Shown here piece by piece: positions 1 through 5,709 of a stretch of DNA of 8,284 nt. Numbering within the stretch: position 1 is the first letter of the stretch; the number at the start of each line of letters is the position of its first letter. The DNA is taken from contig DASSZN010000217.1 of assembly GCA_035702805.1 (NCBI GenBank), forward strand, positions 1 to 8,284, written 5' to 3'. The translations under genes and the position numbers were made by a program. The notes beneath the pieces are model-generated. The model saw only the letters and a program-made list of their open reading frames with translations. It made no database searches and was not told the origin of the DNA. This stretch comes from DASSZN01 sp035702805 (GTDB lineage Bacteria; Chloroflexota; Chloroflexia; Thermomicrobiales; Thermomicrobiaceae).

Positions 1-200
1 CGACGATCACCTACCGGGAGTCGCTCGCGCTGTTCGGCTACCCGCTCTCCGAGCCGTTCACCGACCCCACGACCGGCTACGTCACGCAGTACTTCGAGCG
101 GGCGGTGTTCGAGTACCACCCGAACAACCCGGACCCGTACAAGGTGGAGCTCCGACTGCTCGGCGATCAGCTGCTACAGGCGAGGGGGTGGCTGCGATGA
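1..200 (+). CDS. 3' end of a probable cell-surface protein, C-terminal module only (5' truncated)
   Basis: Reading from base 3, 65 codons stay open to a TGA at 198-200; the 5' part lies outside the window. The visible peptide contains LFGYPLSEPF, then GYVTQYFERAVFEYHP, then PYKVELRLLG, and ends in QARGWLR. I recognise this pattern (FGYPLxEPF ... QYFERaxFEyHP ... LLGxL) as a C-terminal module found in many secreted or surface-attached Chloroflexota proteins, often after catalytic or repeat domains; that is from memory. The module's function is unknown to me, and nothing here shows the activity of the full protein. The stop codon overlaps the aroQ ATG (ATGA), so the two genes are probably co-transcribed and translationally coupled. 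Confidence 0.75.
   Translation, partial: TITYRESLALFGYPLSEPFTDPTTGYVTQYFERAVFEYHPNNPDPYKVELRLLGDQLLQARGWLR
182..188 (+). promoter_or_regulatory. Ribosome binding site deciding the aroQ start
   Basis: GAGGGGG lies 8 nt before the ATG at 197. An in-frame GTG at 188 overlaps this purine run and has no ribosome site of its own, so the ATG at 197 is preferred. Confidence 0.6.
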
Positions 201-688
201 CCGCGGCGAGCGCGCGGCTGATCCTGGTCCTGCACGGGCCGAACTTGAACCTGCTGGGACAGCGCGAGCCGGAGATCTACGGGCGCACGACGCTCGAGGA
301 GATCGACCGCGCGCTCCAAAACCTGGCGGCGCGGCGCGGCTTCGAGGTCGTCACCCGCCAGTCGAACCACGAGGGCGTGCTGATCGACGAGATCCAGCGC
401 CGCGGCCCGACGGCCTGTGGTATCATCCTCAATCCGGGGGCCCTGACCCATTACAGCATCGCCCTGCGCGATACGCTCTCGGCGGTGCAGGCTCCGGCCG
501 TCGAGGTGCACCTGAGCAACATCTACGCCCGAGAGCCCTTCCGCCATGTCTCGGTCATCGCCCCGGTCGCGGTCGGCCAAATCTCCGGGCTGGGTCCGGC
601 TGGCTACTCGCTGGCGCTCCGGTACCTCATGGATCGGGCGGAAGCTGGAGGAACCTCGCATGCAGGACCGCCTGGCGGCGCTCCGTGA
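197..688 (+). CDS. aroQ: Type II 3-dehydroquinate dehydratase
   Basis: This cytoplasmic enzyme dehydrates 3-dehydroquinate to 3-dehydroshikimate, step three of the shikimate pathway, and normally works as a dodecamer. The 163-residue product opens with the signature LHGPNLNLLGQREPEIYG (residues 12-29), which holds the conserved Asn16, the lid Arg23 and the catalytic Tyr28. NPGALTHYS (79-87) and the substrate-binding VEVHLSNIY (102-110, with Glu103 and His105) follow, then FRHVS and the final helix. Length is slightly above the usual 145-150, the excess being a Gly/Pro/Ala tail (GGTSHAGPPGGAP) encoded partly in the overlap with the next gene. The ATG is fused to the upstream stop (ATGA). The last 29 bp overlap the peptidase gene, so coupled translation along the operon is likely. 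Confidence 0.95.
   Translation: MTAASARLILVLHGPNLNLLGQREPEIYGRTTLEEIDRALQNLAARRGFEVVTRQSNHEGVLIDEIQRRGPTACGIILNPGALTHYSIALRDTLSAVQAPAVEVHLSNIYAREPFRHVSVIAPVAVGQISGLGPAGYSLALRYLMDRAEAGGTSHAGPPGGAP
647..652 (+). promoter_or_regulatory. Ribosome binding site deciding the M24 peptidase start
   Basis: GGAGGA sits 7 nt before the ATG at 660, inside the aroQ coding sequence. It supports the ATG at 660 over the longer open frame beginning at 546, whose extra 38 residues only mirror aroQ in another frame. Confidence 0.75.
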
Positions 689-1748
689 CCGTCTCCGCGC
701 GGACAAGCTCGACGCCATCGTCGTCACGCACCCCTCCAATCGCTTCTACCTGACCGGCTACACCGGCGAAGACATCCCCCCCAACGAGTCCGCGGGCCAC
801 GTGGTGATCGGCCCCCAGCAAGCCGTCATCACCGCGTCCACCACGAACTCGGAGCAGGCACGCCAGCAGGCAGTCGGGTTCACCGTGTTCGACGAGTTGC
901 GTGAACTGGCTCGCGCCGACGCGATCGTCCTCGAGGAGATGGGCGCGCGGCGCGTCGGCTTCGAGGACGCGGCAATCCTCTACCGCGACTACGTGACGCT
1001 ACATGACGCGCTGGGCAGCGACGTCGAGCTGGTCGGCGTGGGCGGCCTGGTCGACGAGCTGCGTGCCGTGAAGACGCCCGACGAACTGGAGACCCTCGCG
1101 CGGGCGATCGAGATCACCGACCAGGCCTTCACCCGGGTCGCGGCCGAGATCAAGGCCGGCGACACCGAGCGCGACATCGCCGGGCGCCTCGAGGCGACGA
1201 TGCGCGAACTGGGCGCGGACGGCGCGGCGTTCCCGACGATCGTGGCCTCTGGCCCGAACGCGGCGCTGCCACACCACCATCCCGGCACGCGAGCCATCCG
1301 GCCCGGCGAGCCGATCGTGATCGACATGGGTGCGCTCTACCAGGGCTACTGCGCCGACCTGACGCGCACCGTCTGGGTGGGCGAGCCCAACGCCACGCTG
1401 CGGACCATCTACCCGGTCGTGCTCCAGGCACTCGAGGCGGCGGAGGCCGGCCTGCGTGCCGGGATCACCGGCAAGGCTGGTGATGCCCTCGCGCGTGACG
1501 TGATCGCACGGGCCGGCTATGGTGAGGACTTCGGGCACTCGCTCGGGCACGGCGTCGGCGTGCGCGTCCACGAGGGTCCGAACCTGTCGTCGCGCAACGA
1601 GGCGCCGCTTCCGGCCGGGTCGGTCGTGACGATCGAGCCGGGAATCTACCTGCCGGGCGAGGGCGGCGTCCGCATCGAGGACGTCGGCGTGCTCGACGCC
1701 GACGGCATTCGCATTCTCACCCGCGCGCCAAAGGCGCACATCGACTGA
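660..1748 (+). CDS. pepQ: M24B-family metallopeptidase, Xaa-Pro dipeptidase/aminopeptidase type
   Basis: This is a 362-residue cytoplasmic peptidase of the 'pita-bread' fold, probably cleaving Xaa-Pro bonds at peptide N-termini. An N-terminal creatinase-like domain (about 1-130, with THPSNRFYLTGYTG at 23-36) precedes the catalytic domain (about 140-362). All five dinuclear-metal ligands are visible: Asp222 in IDMGALYQGY, Asp233 in CADLTRT, His297 in GHSLGHGVG, Glu326 in TIEPGIY and Glu340 in RIEDVG. His-rich ALPHHHPG (202-209) matches the substrate-pocket segment. Length fits the yqhT/pepQ group of about 355 residues that typically lies beside efp, as here. Whether it prefers dipeptides (PepQ) or longer peptides (PepP) cannot be read from sequence alone, so the symbol is approximate. 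It overlaps aroQ by 29 bp and lies 31 bp before efp. Confidence 0.92.
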   Translation: MQDRLAALRDRLRADKLDAIVVTHPSNRFYLTGYTGEDIPPNESAGHVVIGPQQAVITASTTNSEQARQQAVGFTVFDELRELARADAIVLEEMGARRVGFEDAAILYRDYVTLHDALGSDVELVGVGGLVDELRAVKTPDELETLARAIEITDQAFTRVAAEIKAGDTERDIAGRLEATMRELGADGAAFPTIVASGPNAALPHHHPGTRAIRPGEPIVIDMGALYQGYCADLTRTVWVGEPNATLRTIYPVVLQALEAAEAGLRAGITGKAGDALARDVIARAGYGEDFGHSLGHGVGVRVHEGPNLSSRNEAPLPAGSVVTIEPGIYLPGEGGVRIEDVGVLDADGIRILTRAPKAHID

Positions 1749-1779
1749 GCGTGGCGTCGTTCACGCACACGGAGGGACC

Positions 1780-2340
1780 ATGATCGATACCGGAGGACTG
1801 CGCAAGGGCCTTACCATCGACATGAACGGCGAGCTCGTGAGGGTGGTCGACTACCAGCACGTCAAGCAGGGACGCGGTAGCGCCTTCGTTCGCCTGACGC
1901 TGCGGAACATCCGCACCGGCTCGACGACGCAGCAGACCTTTCAGGCCGGCTCGAAGTTCCAGAGCGTGCGGCTCGAGCGGCAGCGGGTCCAGTACCTGTA
2001 CAACGACGACGGTCACTACCACTTCATGGACCTCGATACGTTCGAGCAGTTCGCGCTCGACCGCGAGGCACTCGGTGACGCGGTCAACTACCTGATCGAG
2101 AACGAGGCGCTCGACTTGCTCACTTACGAGGGCGCGCCCATCGACGTCGAGCTGCCGATCACGGTCAACCTCACGGTGGCCGAGACAGAGCCGGGCGTCA
2201 AGGGGGACACCGCCGCCGGTGGCACCAAGCCGGCGCGCCTGGAAACCGGCGTGTCCGTCAACGTCCCGCTCTTCGTCAACACGGGCGACGTGGTCAAGGT
2301 CGACACGCGCACCGGCGCCTATCTCGAGCGCGTCAGTTGA
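1780..2340 (+). CDS. efp: Translation elongation factor P
   Basis: EF-P binds ribosomes between the P and E sites and relieves stalling at consecutive prolines. The 186-residue length is standard. Domain I (about 1-65) is KOW-like, domain II (about 66-128) carries FQAGSKFQSV and YLYNDDGHYHFMD, and domain III (about 129-186) ends in the characteristic NTGDVVKVDTRTGAYLERV. The loop that reaches the peptidyl-transferase centre reads VKQGRGSAF, so the tip is Arg32. The E. coli and Bacillus subtilis proteins have lysine here; Pseudomonas aeruginosa EF-P also has Arg32, which EarP rhamnosylates. No earP, epmA/epmB or ymfI-like gene is in the window, so modification status is unknown. The start ATG follows GGAGGG (1771-1776) closely. 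The gene is 31 nt after pepQ and 35 nt before accB, consistent with an operon. Confidence 0.97.
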   Translation: MIDTGGLRKGLTIDMNGELVRVVDYQHVKQGRGSAFVRLTLRNIRTGSTTQQTFQAGSKFQSVRLERQRVQYLYNDDGHYHFMDLDTFEQFALDREALGDAVNYLIENEALDLLTYEGAPIDVELPITVNLTVAETEPGVKGDTAAGGTKPARLETGVSVNVPLFVNTGDVVKVDTRTGAYLERVS

Positions 2341-2375
2341 GTCCGGAGGCCAACCCGAACGGAGCATCTCACAGG

Positions 2376-2876
2376 ATGAGCACGACAACCGCCCCGAGCG
2401 ATAGCCCCGCGACGTCACCGGCCGACGAGTACGCGGCGCTCACCGGAGCGGTGCGCGAGCTGGTCGCGGTGATGCGCCAGGGCGGGATCGGTCAGCTAGA
2501 GGTGTGCCGCGGCGACCTGCGCATCTCGCTGTCGGCGGCCTCGGTCGCGCCGCCGGCCGGTGCCGCGCACGCCCACGGTGTCGCCGGTCCCGAGCATCCG
2601 CTGCCCACGGACGAGCTCGCGCCTGACGAGGGTACCGTCGTCGTCACCTCACCGATGATCGGGACCTACTACGCCGGGGCAGCTCCGGGCGAGCCCCCGT
2701 TCATCCACGTCGGGGATGCGGTGGAGGTCGGCCAGACGGTGGCGATCATCGAGGCGATGAAGATCATGAACGAGATCGTCGCTGAACACGCGGGGATCGT
2801 CGAGCAGATCCTCGTGCGCGACGGCGAGCCGGTCGAGTACGGCCACCCGCTGCTCCGCCTGCGCGTGCGGGCCTGA
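2376..2876 (+). CDS. accB: Biotin carboxyl carrier protein of acetyl-CoA carboxylase
   Basis: BCCP carries the biotin that AccC carboxylates and that AccA/AccD use to make malonyl-CoA for fatty-acid synthesis. The 166-residue product has an N-terminal helical segment (about 17-56, ELVAVMRQGGIGQLEV then LRISLS), a Pro/Ala/His-rich flexible linker (about 57-85), and a C-terminal biotinyl domain (about 87-164). The domain begins VTSPMIGTYYAG and carries the biotinylation motif EAMKIMN, with Lys129 the acceptor. I chose the ATG at 2376, preceded at some distance by GGAG (2361-2364). A TTG at 2337 overlapping the efp stop would add 13 residues (start SPEANPNG) and cannot be excluded. Unusually for this gene, accC does not follow; xseA begins 19 nt downstream. 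Confidence 0.95.
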   Translation: MSTTTAPSDSPATSPADEYAALTGAVRELVAVMRQGGIGQLEVCRGDLRISLSAASVAPPAGAAHAHGVAGPEHPLPTDELAPDEGTVVVTSPMIGTYYAGAAPGEPPFIHVGDAVEVGQTVAIIEAMKIMNEIVAEHAGIVEQILVRDGEPVEYGHPLLRLRVRA

Positions 2877-2895
2877 TCGCGAGCGGCGGATCACC

Positions 2896-4140
2896 GTGCG
2901 CGCTCCGCGGGTGCTGGACGTCGCCGAAGTCACCGCCTACATCAAGGATCTCCTTGAGGGAGATCCCGTGCTTGGTGACGTCTGGATCCGCGGGGAGATC
3001 ACGAACTTCACCCGCTCCGCCGCGGGGCACATCTACTTCAGCCTGCGTACCGCCAGCGCGCAGCTTCGCTGTGTGCTGTTCCGCGGCAGTGCGCGCTACC
3101 TGACGTTCCAGCCCGGCAACGGCGACGCCGTGATCGCACACGGCAACGTCTCGCTCTACGAGAACACGGGGCAATACCAGCTCTACGTCGACCTCGTGCA
3201 GCCGGAGGGCGCGGGGATACTGCAGCTCCAGTTCGAGGAGCTGCGGCGGCGACTGGCGATGGAAGGGCTCTTCGAGCCGTCACGCAAGCGGCCGCTGCCG
3301 GCCTTTCCGCGCCGCATCGGCGTGGTCACCTCAGCAACCGGTGCCGTCTGGCACGACATCCAGACGGTGCTGGGGCGTCGCTTCCCGCTCTGCGAGCTGA
3401 TCCTGTCACCGGCGCTCGTCCAGGGCGCCGAGGCGCCAGCGTCGATCGTGAACGCCCTGCGAGCGCTCGACGACGACGGCCGATGCGACCTGGTCATCGT
3501 GGCGCGCGGCGGCGGCTCGATGGAGGACCTCGCCTGCTTCAACGACGAGCGGGTCGCCCGTGCGGTGTTCGGTTGCGGCGTCCCGGTCGTGTCCGCCGTC
3601 GGGCATGAGACCGACGTGACCATCTGCGACCTGGTTGCCGACCTGCGCGCACCCACCCCGTCGGCAGCCGCCGAGCTGGTCGCACCGCACGTTCGTGAAC
3701 TGGAGGCGGAGCTGGCAGCCCGGTTCGAGCGTGCCGAGGCGGCCATGCTCGACACCCTCGCGGGCGCGCGCGCGAACCTCGATGGGCTTCGCTACCGGCT
3801 CCAGCGCCGGAGCCCCGAGGCCGAGGTTCGCCGGCAGCAACTCGTCGTCGACGGGCATGCGCGACACCTGGACCACCTCATGAGCCAGCGACTGCAGGCC
3901 ATTCGCACGGAGCTCCAGGGGAACTCCCGCCAGCTCGAGCTCCTCCACCCGCTGGCCGTCCTGGGCCGGGGCTACGCGATGGTCATCGACGGCGTCGACG
4001 AGACCCGCCTGCGCGACGCCGCGGCGCTCCAGCAGGGGCGCTCGATCGTGCTGCAGTTCCACGACGGGGAAGCCGGGGCCAGCGTCGAGTGGTCGGCCCC
4101 GACGACGAGAGGATTCGACCGTGCCCACACCACCCGCTGA
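2896..4140 (+). CDS. xseA: Exodeoxyribonuclease VII large subunit
   Basis: XseA is the catalytic subunit of exonuclease VII, which degrades single-stranded DNA from both ends to short oligonucleotides in repair and recombination. The 414-residue product has the N-terminal OB-fold DNA-binding domain (about 5-105, with VWIRGEITNFTRSAAGHIYFSL), then the catalytic core (about 125-265). The core contains the hallmark ARGGGSMEDL (203-212), FNDERVARAVF (215-225), VSAVGHETDVTICDLVADLRAPTP (232-255) and PSAAAEL. A long helical coiled-coil stretch (about 262-345) and the C-terminal LHPLAVLGRGYAMV follow. The usual Trp after EDL is Ala213. The start is GTG, with only a weak GGCGGA (2884-2889) before it, 19 nt after accB. 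The end overlaps xseB by 20 bp, as expected for two subunits made together. Confidence 0.96.
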   Translation: MRAPRVLDVAEVTAYIKDLLEGDPVLGDVWIRGEITNFTRSAAGHIYFSLRTASAQLRCVLFRGSARYLTFQPGNGDAVIAHGNVSLYENTGQYQLYVDLVQPEGAGILQLQFEELRRRLAMEGLFEPSRKRPLPAFPRRIGVVTSATGAVWHDIQTVLGRRFPLCELILSPALVQGAEAPASIVNALRALDDDGRCDLVIVARGGGSMEDLACFNDERVARAVFGCGVPVVSAVGHETDVTICDLVADLRAPTPSAAAELVAPHVRELEAELAARFERAEAAMLDTLAGARANLDGLRYRLQRRSPEAEVRRQQLVVDGHARHLDHLMSQRLQAIRTELQGNSRQLELLHPLAVLGRGYAMVIDGVDETRLRDAAALQQGRSIVLQFHDGEAGASVEWSAPTTRGFDRAHTTR

Positions 4141-4435
4141 CCTGCTCAGCGCGCCCATCCCGGACGACGCCAGCTACGAGGACCTTGCGGCCTGGCTGGA
4201 GCAGGTGGTCGCGCTCCTGGAGCGTGGGGATCTGCCGCTTGATGGAACGCTCCTGGCCTACGAGCGAGGCGTGGAGTTGGTCCGGCGCGGCAACGAACTC
4301 CTCGAGCGCGCCGAACTCAAGGTCAGCGAGCTCTCGAGCAGCTTGGCGCGACCCGGTGCGGCTGGCGCAAACGGGCTCGACTTCACCGCGCGGACGCTGT
4401 TCGGGGATGATGAGCCTGACGATTCCGAGGAGTAG
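4121..4435 (+). CDS. xseB: Exodeoxyribonuclease VII small subunit
   Basis: XseB is the helical accessory subunit that binds several copies per XseA and stabilises exonuclease VII. The 104-residue product has the family core SYEDLAAWLEQVVALLERGDLPLDGTLLAYERG (about 18-50), followed by VELVRRGNELLERAELKVSEL (about 51-71), which form the expected two-helix hairpin. The tail is acidic (GDDEPDDSEE); the N-terminal 17 residues are a Pro-rich extension. The GTG start has a well-placed GAGAGGA (4107-4113) and lies inside the xseA 3' end, giving a 20-bp overlap and probable coupling. The TAG stop (4433-4435) is immediately followed by the stop of the convergent membrane-protein gene. Confidence 0.94.
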   Translation: MPTPPADLLSAPIPDDASYEDLAAWLEQVVALLERGDLPLDGTLLAYERGVELVRRGNELLERAELKVSELSSSLARPGAAGANGLDFTARTLFGDDEPDDSEE

Positions 4436-5185
4436 CTAGTGTCGCGTCAGGTCGCGACTGGACCCATCGTGGTGCGGTCCTCCGGCGTGCAACTGCTCGA
4501 CCTGGCGGCGGTAGACGTGGAAGATCGGCGCCTCGTCGGGGGTACTCCGGCGCGTCGCCAGCCAGCCGATAATCCTCGCCGGAATCGCCAATATCCCCCA
4601 CGCCAGGGCAATCCCACCGAGGATGTCGATCGCGAGCAGGAAATATAGCCCGATCGCCCAGAAGATGATGAACGCATCGTTGAAGGGCTGAGGCGAGCTC
4701 AGGTCAGACTGGGTCTGCAGCATCAAGGCGTCGACGCGCATTCGGATCGGGTCGATGAAGTTGAGCAACAGCGCGCCGGTCAGGATCGCGACGACCGGGA
4801 TCCACAGCGTGCCGCCGCGACGCGCGTAGAGCGCGGCAAGCCCAACCACCAGGAGCACCCCCAGCACCACGGTGACGATCCTGAAGCCGAGCAGCGTTGC
4901 TGGTGTCTGGAACGGGTCACTCTGCCAGCGCTGATCGGAGGGAAGGAAGGGCGAGTAGCTCAGGAGCTGGCGCCAGTTGTCGGCAACCGCTACCCAGAGC
5001 GGGAAGATCAGACCGGCGAGCACCGTACCCTGTCCCACCCGGTTCCAGATGGGCGAATCGCCGAACATCGCGTGGCGGATCATCGAGTGGCGGCTTCGCG
5101 TCGCGAACCACACGATGGCGTAGATCATAATCGTGATCGGGAAATCGCCCGCGAAGAAGGAGTACAGCACCGCCCCACCAACCAC
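4436..5185 (-). CDS. Multi-pass membrane protein of unknown function
   Basis: I do not recognise this 249-residue protein. Hydrophobic segments suggest about five to six membrane spans: roughly 3-28 (SFFAGDFPITIMIYAIVWFA), 51-69, 99-121, 127-145, and a long stretch at 168-210 that could hold two spans (AFIIFWAIGLYFLLAIDILG, then IALAWGILAIPARIIGWLA). The loops hold Arg/Trp-rich pieces such as SDQRWQSDPFQTP and DPIRMRVD. The C-terminal tail is polar and His-rich (PHHDGSSRDLTRH). No catalytic or cofactor motif is visible. The GTG at 5185 is the first possible start after an in-frame stop at 5258-5260; it lacks a clear ribosome site and a 9-bp hairpin sits just upstream, so a later start (GTG at 5170, ATG at 5128) is possible. 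Its stop abuts the xseB stop. The HIT gene lies 87 nt upstream on the same strand. Confidence 0.8.
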   Translation of the reverse strand: MVGGAVLYSFFAGDFPITIMIYAIVWFATRSRHSMIRHAMFGDSPIWNRVGQGTVLAGLIFPLWVAVADNWRQLLSYSPFLPSDQRWQSDPFQTPATLLGFRIVTVVLGVLLVVGLAALYARRGGTLWIPVVAILTGALLLNFIDPIRMRVDALMLQTQSDLSSPQPFNDAFIIFWAIGLYFLLAIDILGGIALAWGILAIPARIIGWLATRRSTPDEAPIFHVYRRQVEQLHAGGPHHDGSSRDLTRH

Positions 5186-5194
5186 GCTCGGGAC

Positions 5195-5220
5195 GTGCCG
5201 CGGCGAGTCGTCCGCGGCAC
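5195..5220 (-). terminator. Perfect 9-bp hairpin between the HIT gene and the membrane-protein gene (terminator or leader structure)
   Basis: GTGCCGCGG (5195-5203) and CCGCGGCAC (5212-5220) are exact reverse complements separated by 8 nt. The structure lies 52 nt after the HIT stop and 9 nt before the GTG of the membrane-protein gene. No T-tract follows on the - strand, so it is not a classical intrinsic terminator. It could be a U-less terminator, an attenuator or a structure that limits access to the start codon. Confidence 0.45.
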
Positions 5221-5272
5221 CCGAAGTGTACCGCGCCGCGCGAGCGCACGCGACTCGCTACGAATCGGCGGT

Positions 5273-5620
5273 CTACCCGAGCGGGAGGTGCAGACGGTTG
5301 CCGCCGAGCACGTGCAGGTGCAAATGAAACACCGACTGACCCGAATCCGGCCCGGTGTTGATCACCACGCGGTATCCGGACCGGTCGATGCCCGCCTCGC
5401 GAGCCACCCACGCCGCGACCCGCAGCAGGTGGCCCAGCAGCTCCAAATCCGTCTCTTCCGCCTCGTTGAGCGACGCGATGTGCTCGTTCGGAATGACCAG
5501 GAGGTGCGTCGACGCCTGGGGCTGAATGTCCTGGAAAACGGTGGCACGGTCGTCCTGGTGCACGATTCGTGCCGGCACGGTGCCGGCCAGAATCCGACAG
5601 AAGAGGCAGGTCGGATCCAT
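5273..5620 (-). CDS. HIT-family (Hint-like) nucleotide-binding protein
   Basis: HIT proteins hydrolyse or transfer nucleotide monophosphates (AMP-lysine, AMP-NH2 or dinucleotide-type substrates). The 115-residue length is typical of the bacterial Hint branch. The histidine triad HLHLHVL is at 99-105, with His101 the expected nucleophile, preceded by GQSVF. The N-terminal CLFC (Cys5, Cys8) and ILAGTVPARIV match the CxFCxIxxGxIPAxxV opening; THLLVIPNEHI (38-48) is the second family block, and VINTG (87-90) the third. The usual C-terminal WPPG is replaced by LHLPLG. The ATG at 5620 is chosen over ATGs at 5638 and 5650 because GAGGGAG precedes it with 5-nt spacing. It is divergent from mutM and lies upstream of the membrane-protein gene. 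The physiological substrate cannot be inferred. Confidence 0.93.
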   Translation of the reverse strand: MDPTCLFCRILAGTVPARIVHQDDRATVFQDIQPQASTHLLVIPNEHIASLNEAEETDLELLGHLLRVAAWVAREAGIDRSGYRVVINTGPDSGQSVFHLHLHVLGGNRLHLPLG

Positions 5621-5625
5621 CTCCA

Positions 5626-5632
5626 CTCCCTC
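5626..5632 (-). promoter_or_regulatory. Ribosome binding site deciding the HIT-gene start
   Basis: On the - strand GAGGGAG lies 5 nt before the ATG at 5620. It favours this start over the in-frame ATGs at 5638 and 5650 and gives the N-terminus typical of the family. Confidence 0.65.
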
Positions 5633-5673
5633 TGGCATCCCCCCGCACACGGTCGTCCATCGTCGCCACGGGG

Positions 5674-5679
5674 TACAAT
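5674..5679 (+). promoter_or_regulatory. Probable -10 element of the mutM promoter
   Basis: TACAAT matches the sigma-70 -10 consensus at five of six positions and is a rare AT-rich spot in GC-rich DNA. Transcription would begin near 5686, leaving about 24 nt of leader that carries the ribosome site. No convincing -35 (TTGACA-like) is present 16-19 nt upstream. On the opposite strand an overlapping GATAAT (5683 to 5678) could be the -10 of the HIT gene. Confidence 0.5.
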
Positions 5680-5709
5680 TATCCGCGAACCGTCGATGAG
5701 GAGATTTTC

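Noticed and set aside
546..659. N-terminal extension of the M24 peptidase by 38 codons
   Set aside because: These codons lie inside aroQ in another frame, encode an Arg/Ser-rich sequence unlike the family, and a proper ribosome site precedes the ATG at 660.
999..1739. 246-codon - strand open frame antisense to the M24 peptidase
   Set aside because: It is an antisense shadow of a gene whose five metal ligands are all intact.
2337..2375. TTG start for accB overlapping the efp stop
   Set aside because: It is possible, but no ribosome site precedes it and the ATG at 2376 gives a normal BCCP N-terminus; kept only as an alternative.
4917..5678. 253-codon - strand open frame overlapping the HIT and membrane-protein genes
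   Set aside because: It is a high-GC frame shadow: it overlaps two genes with clear protein signatures and its product is Arg/Gly/Ala-rich without motifs.
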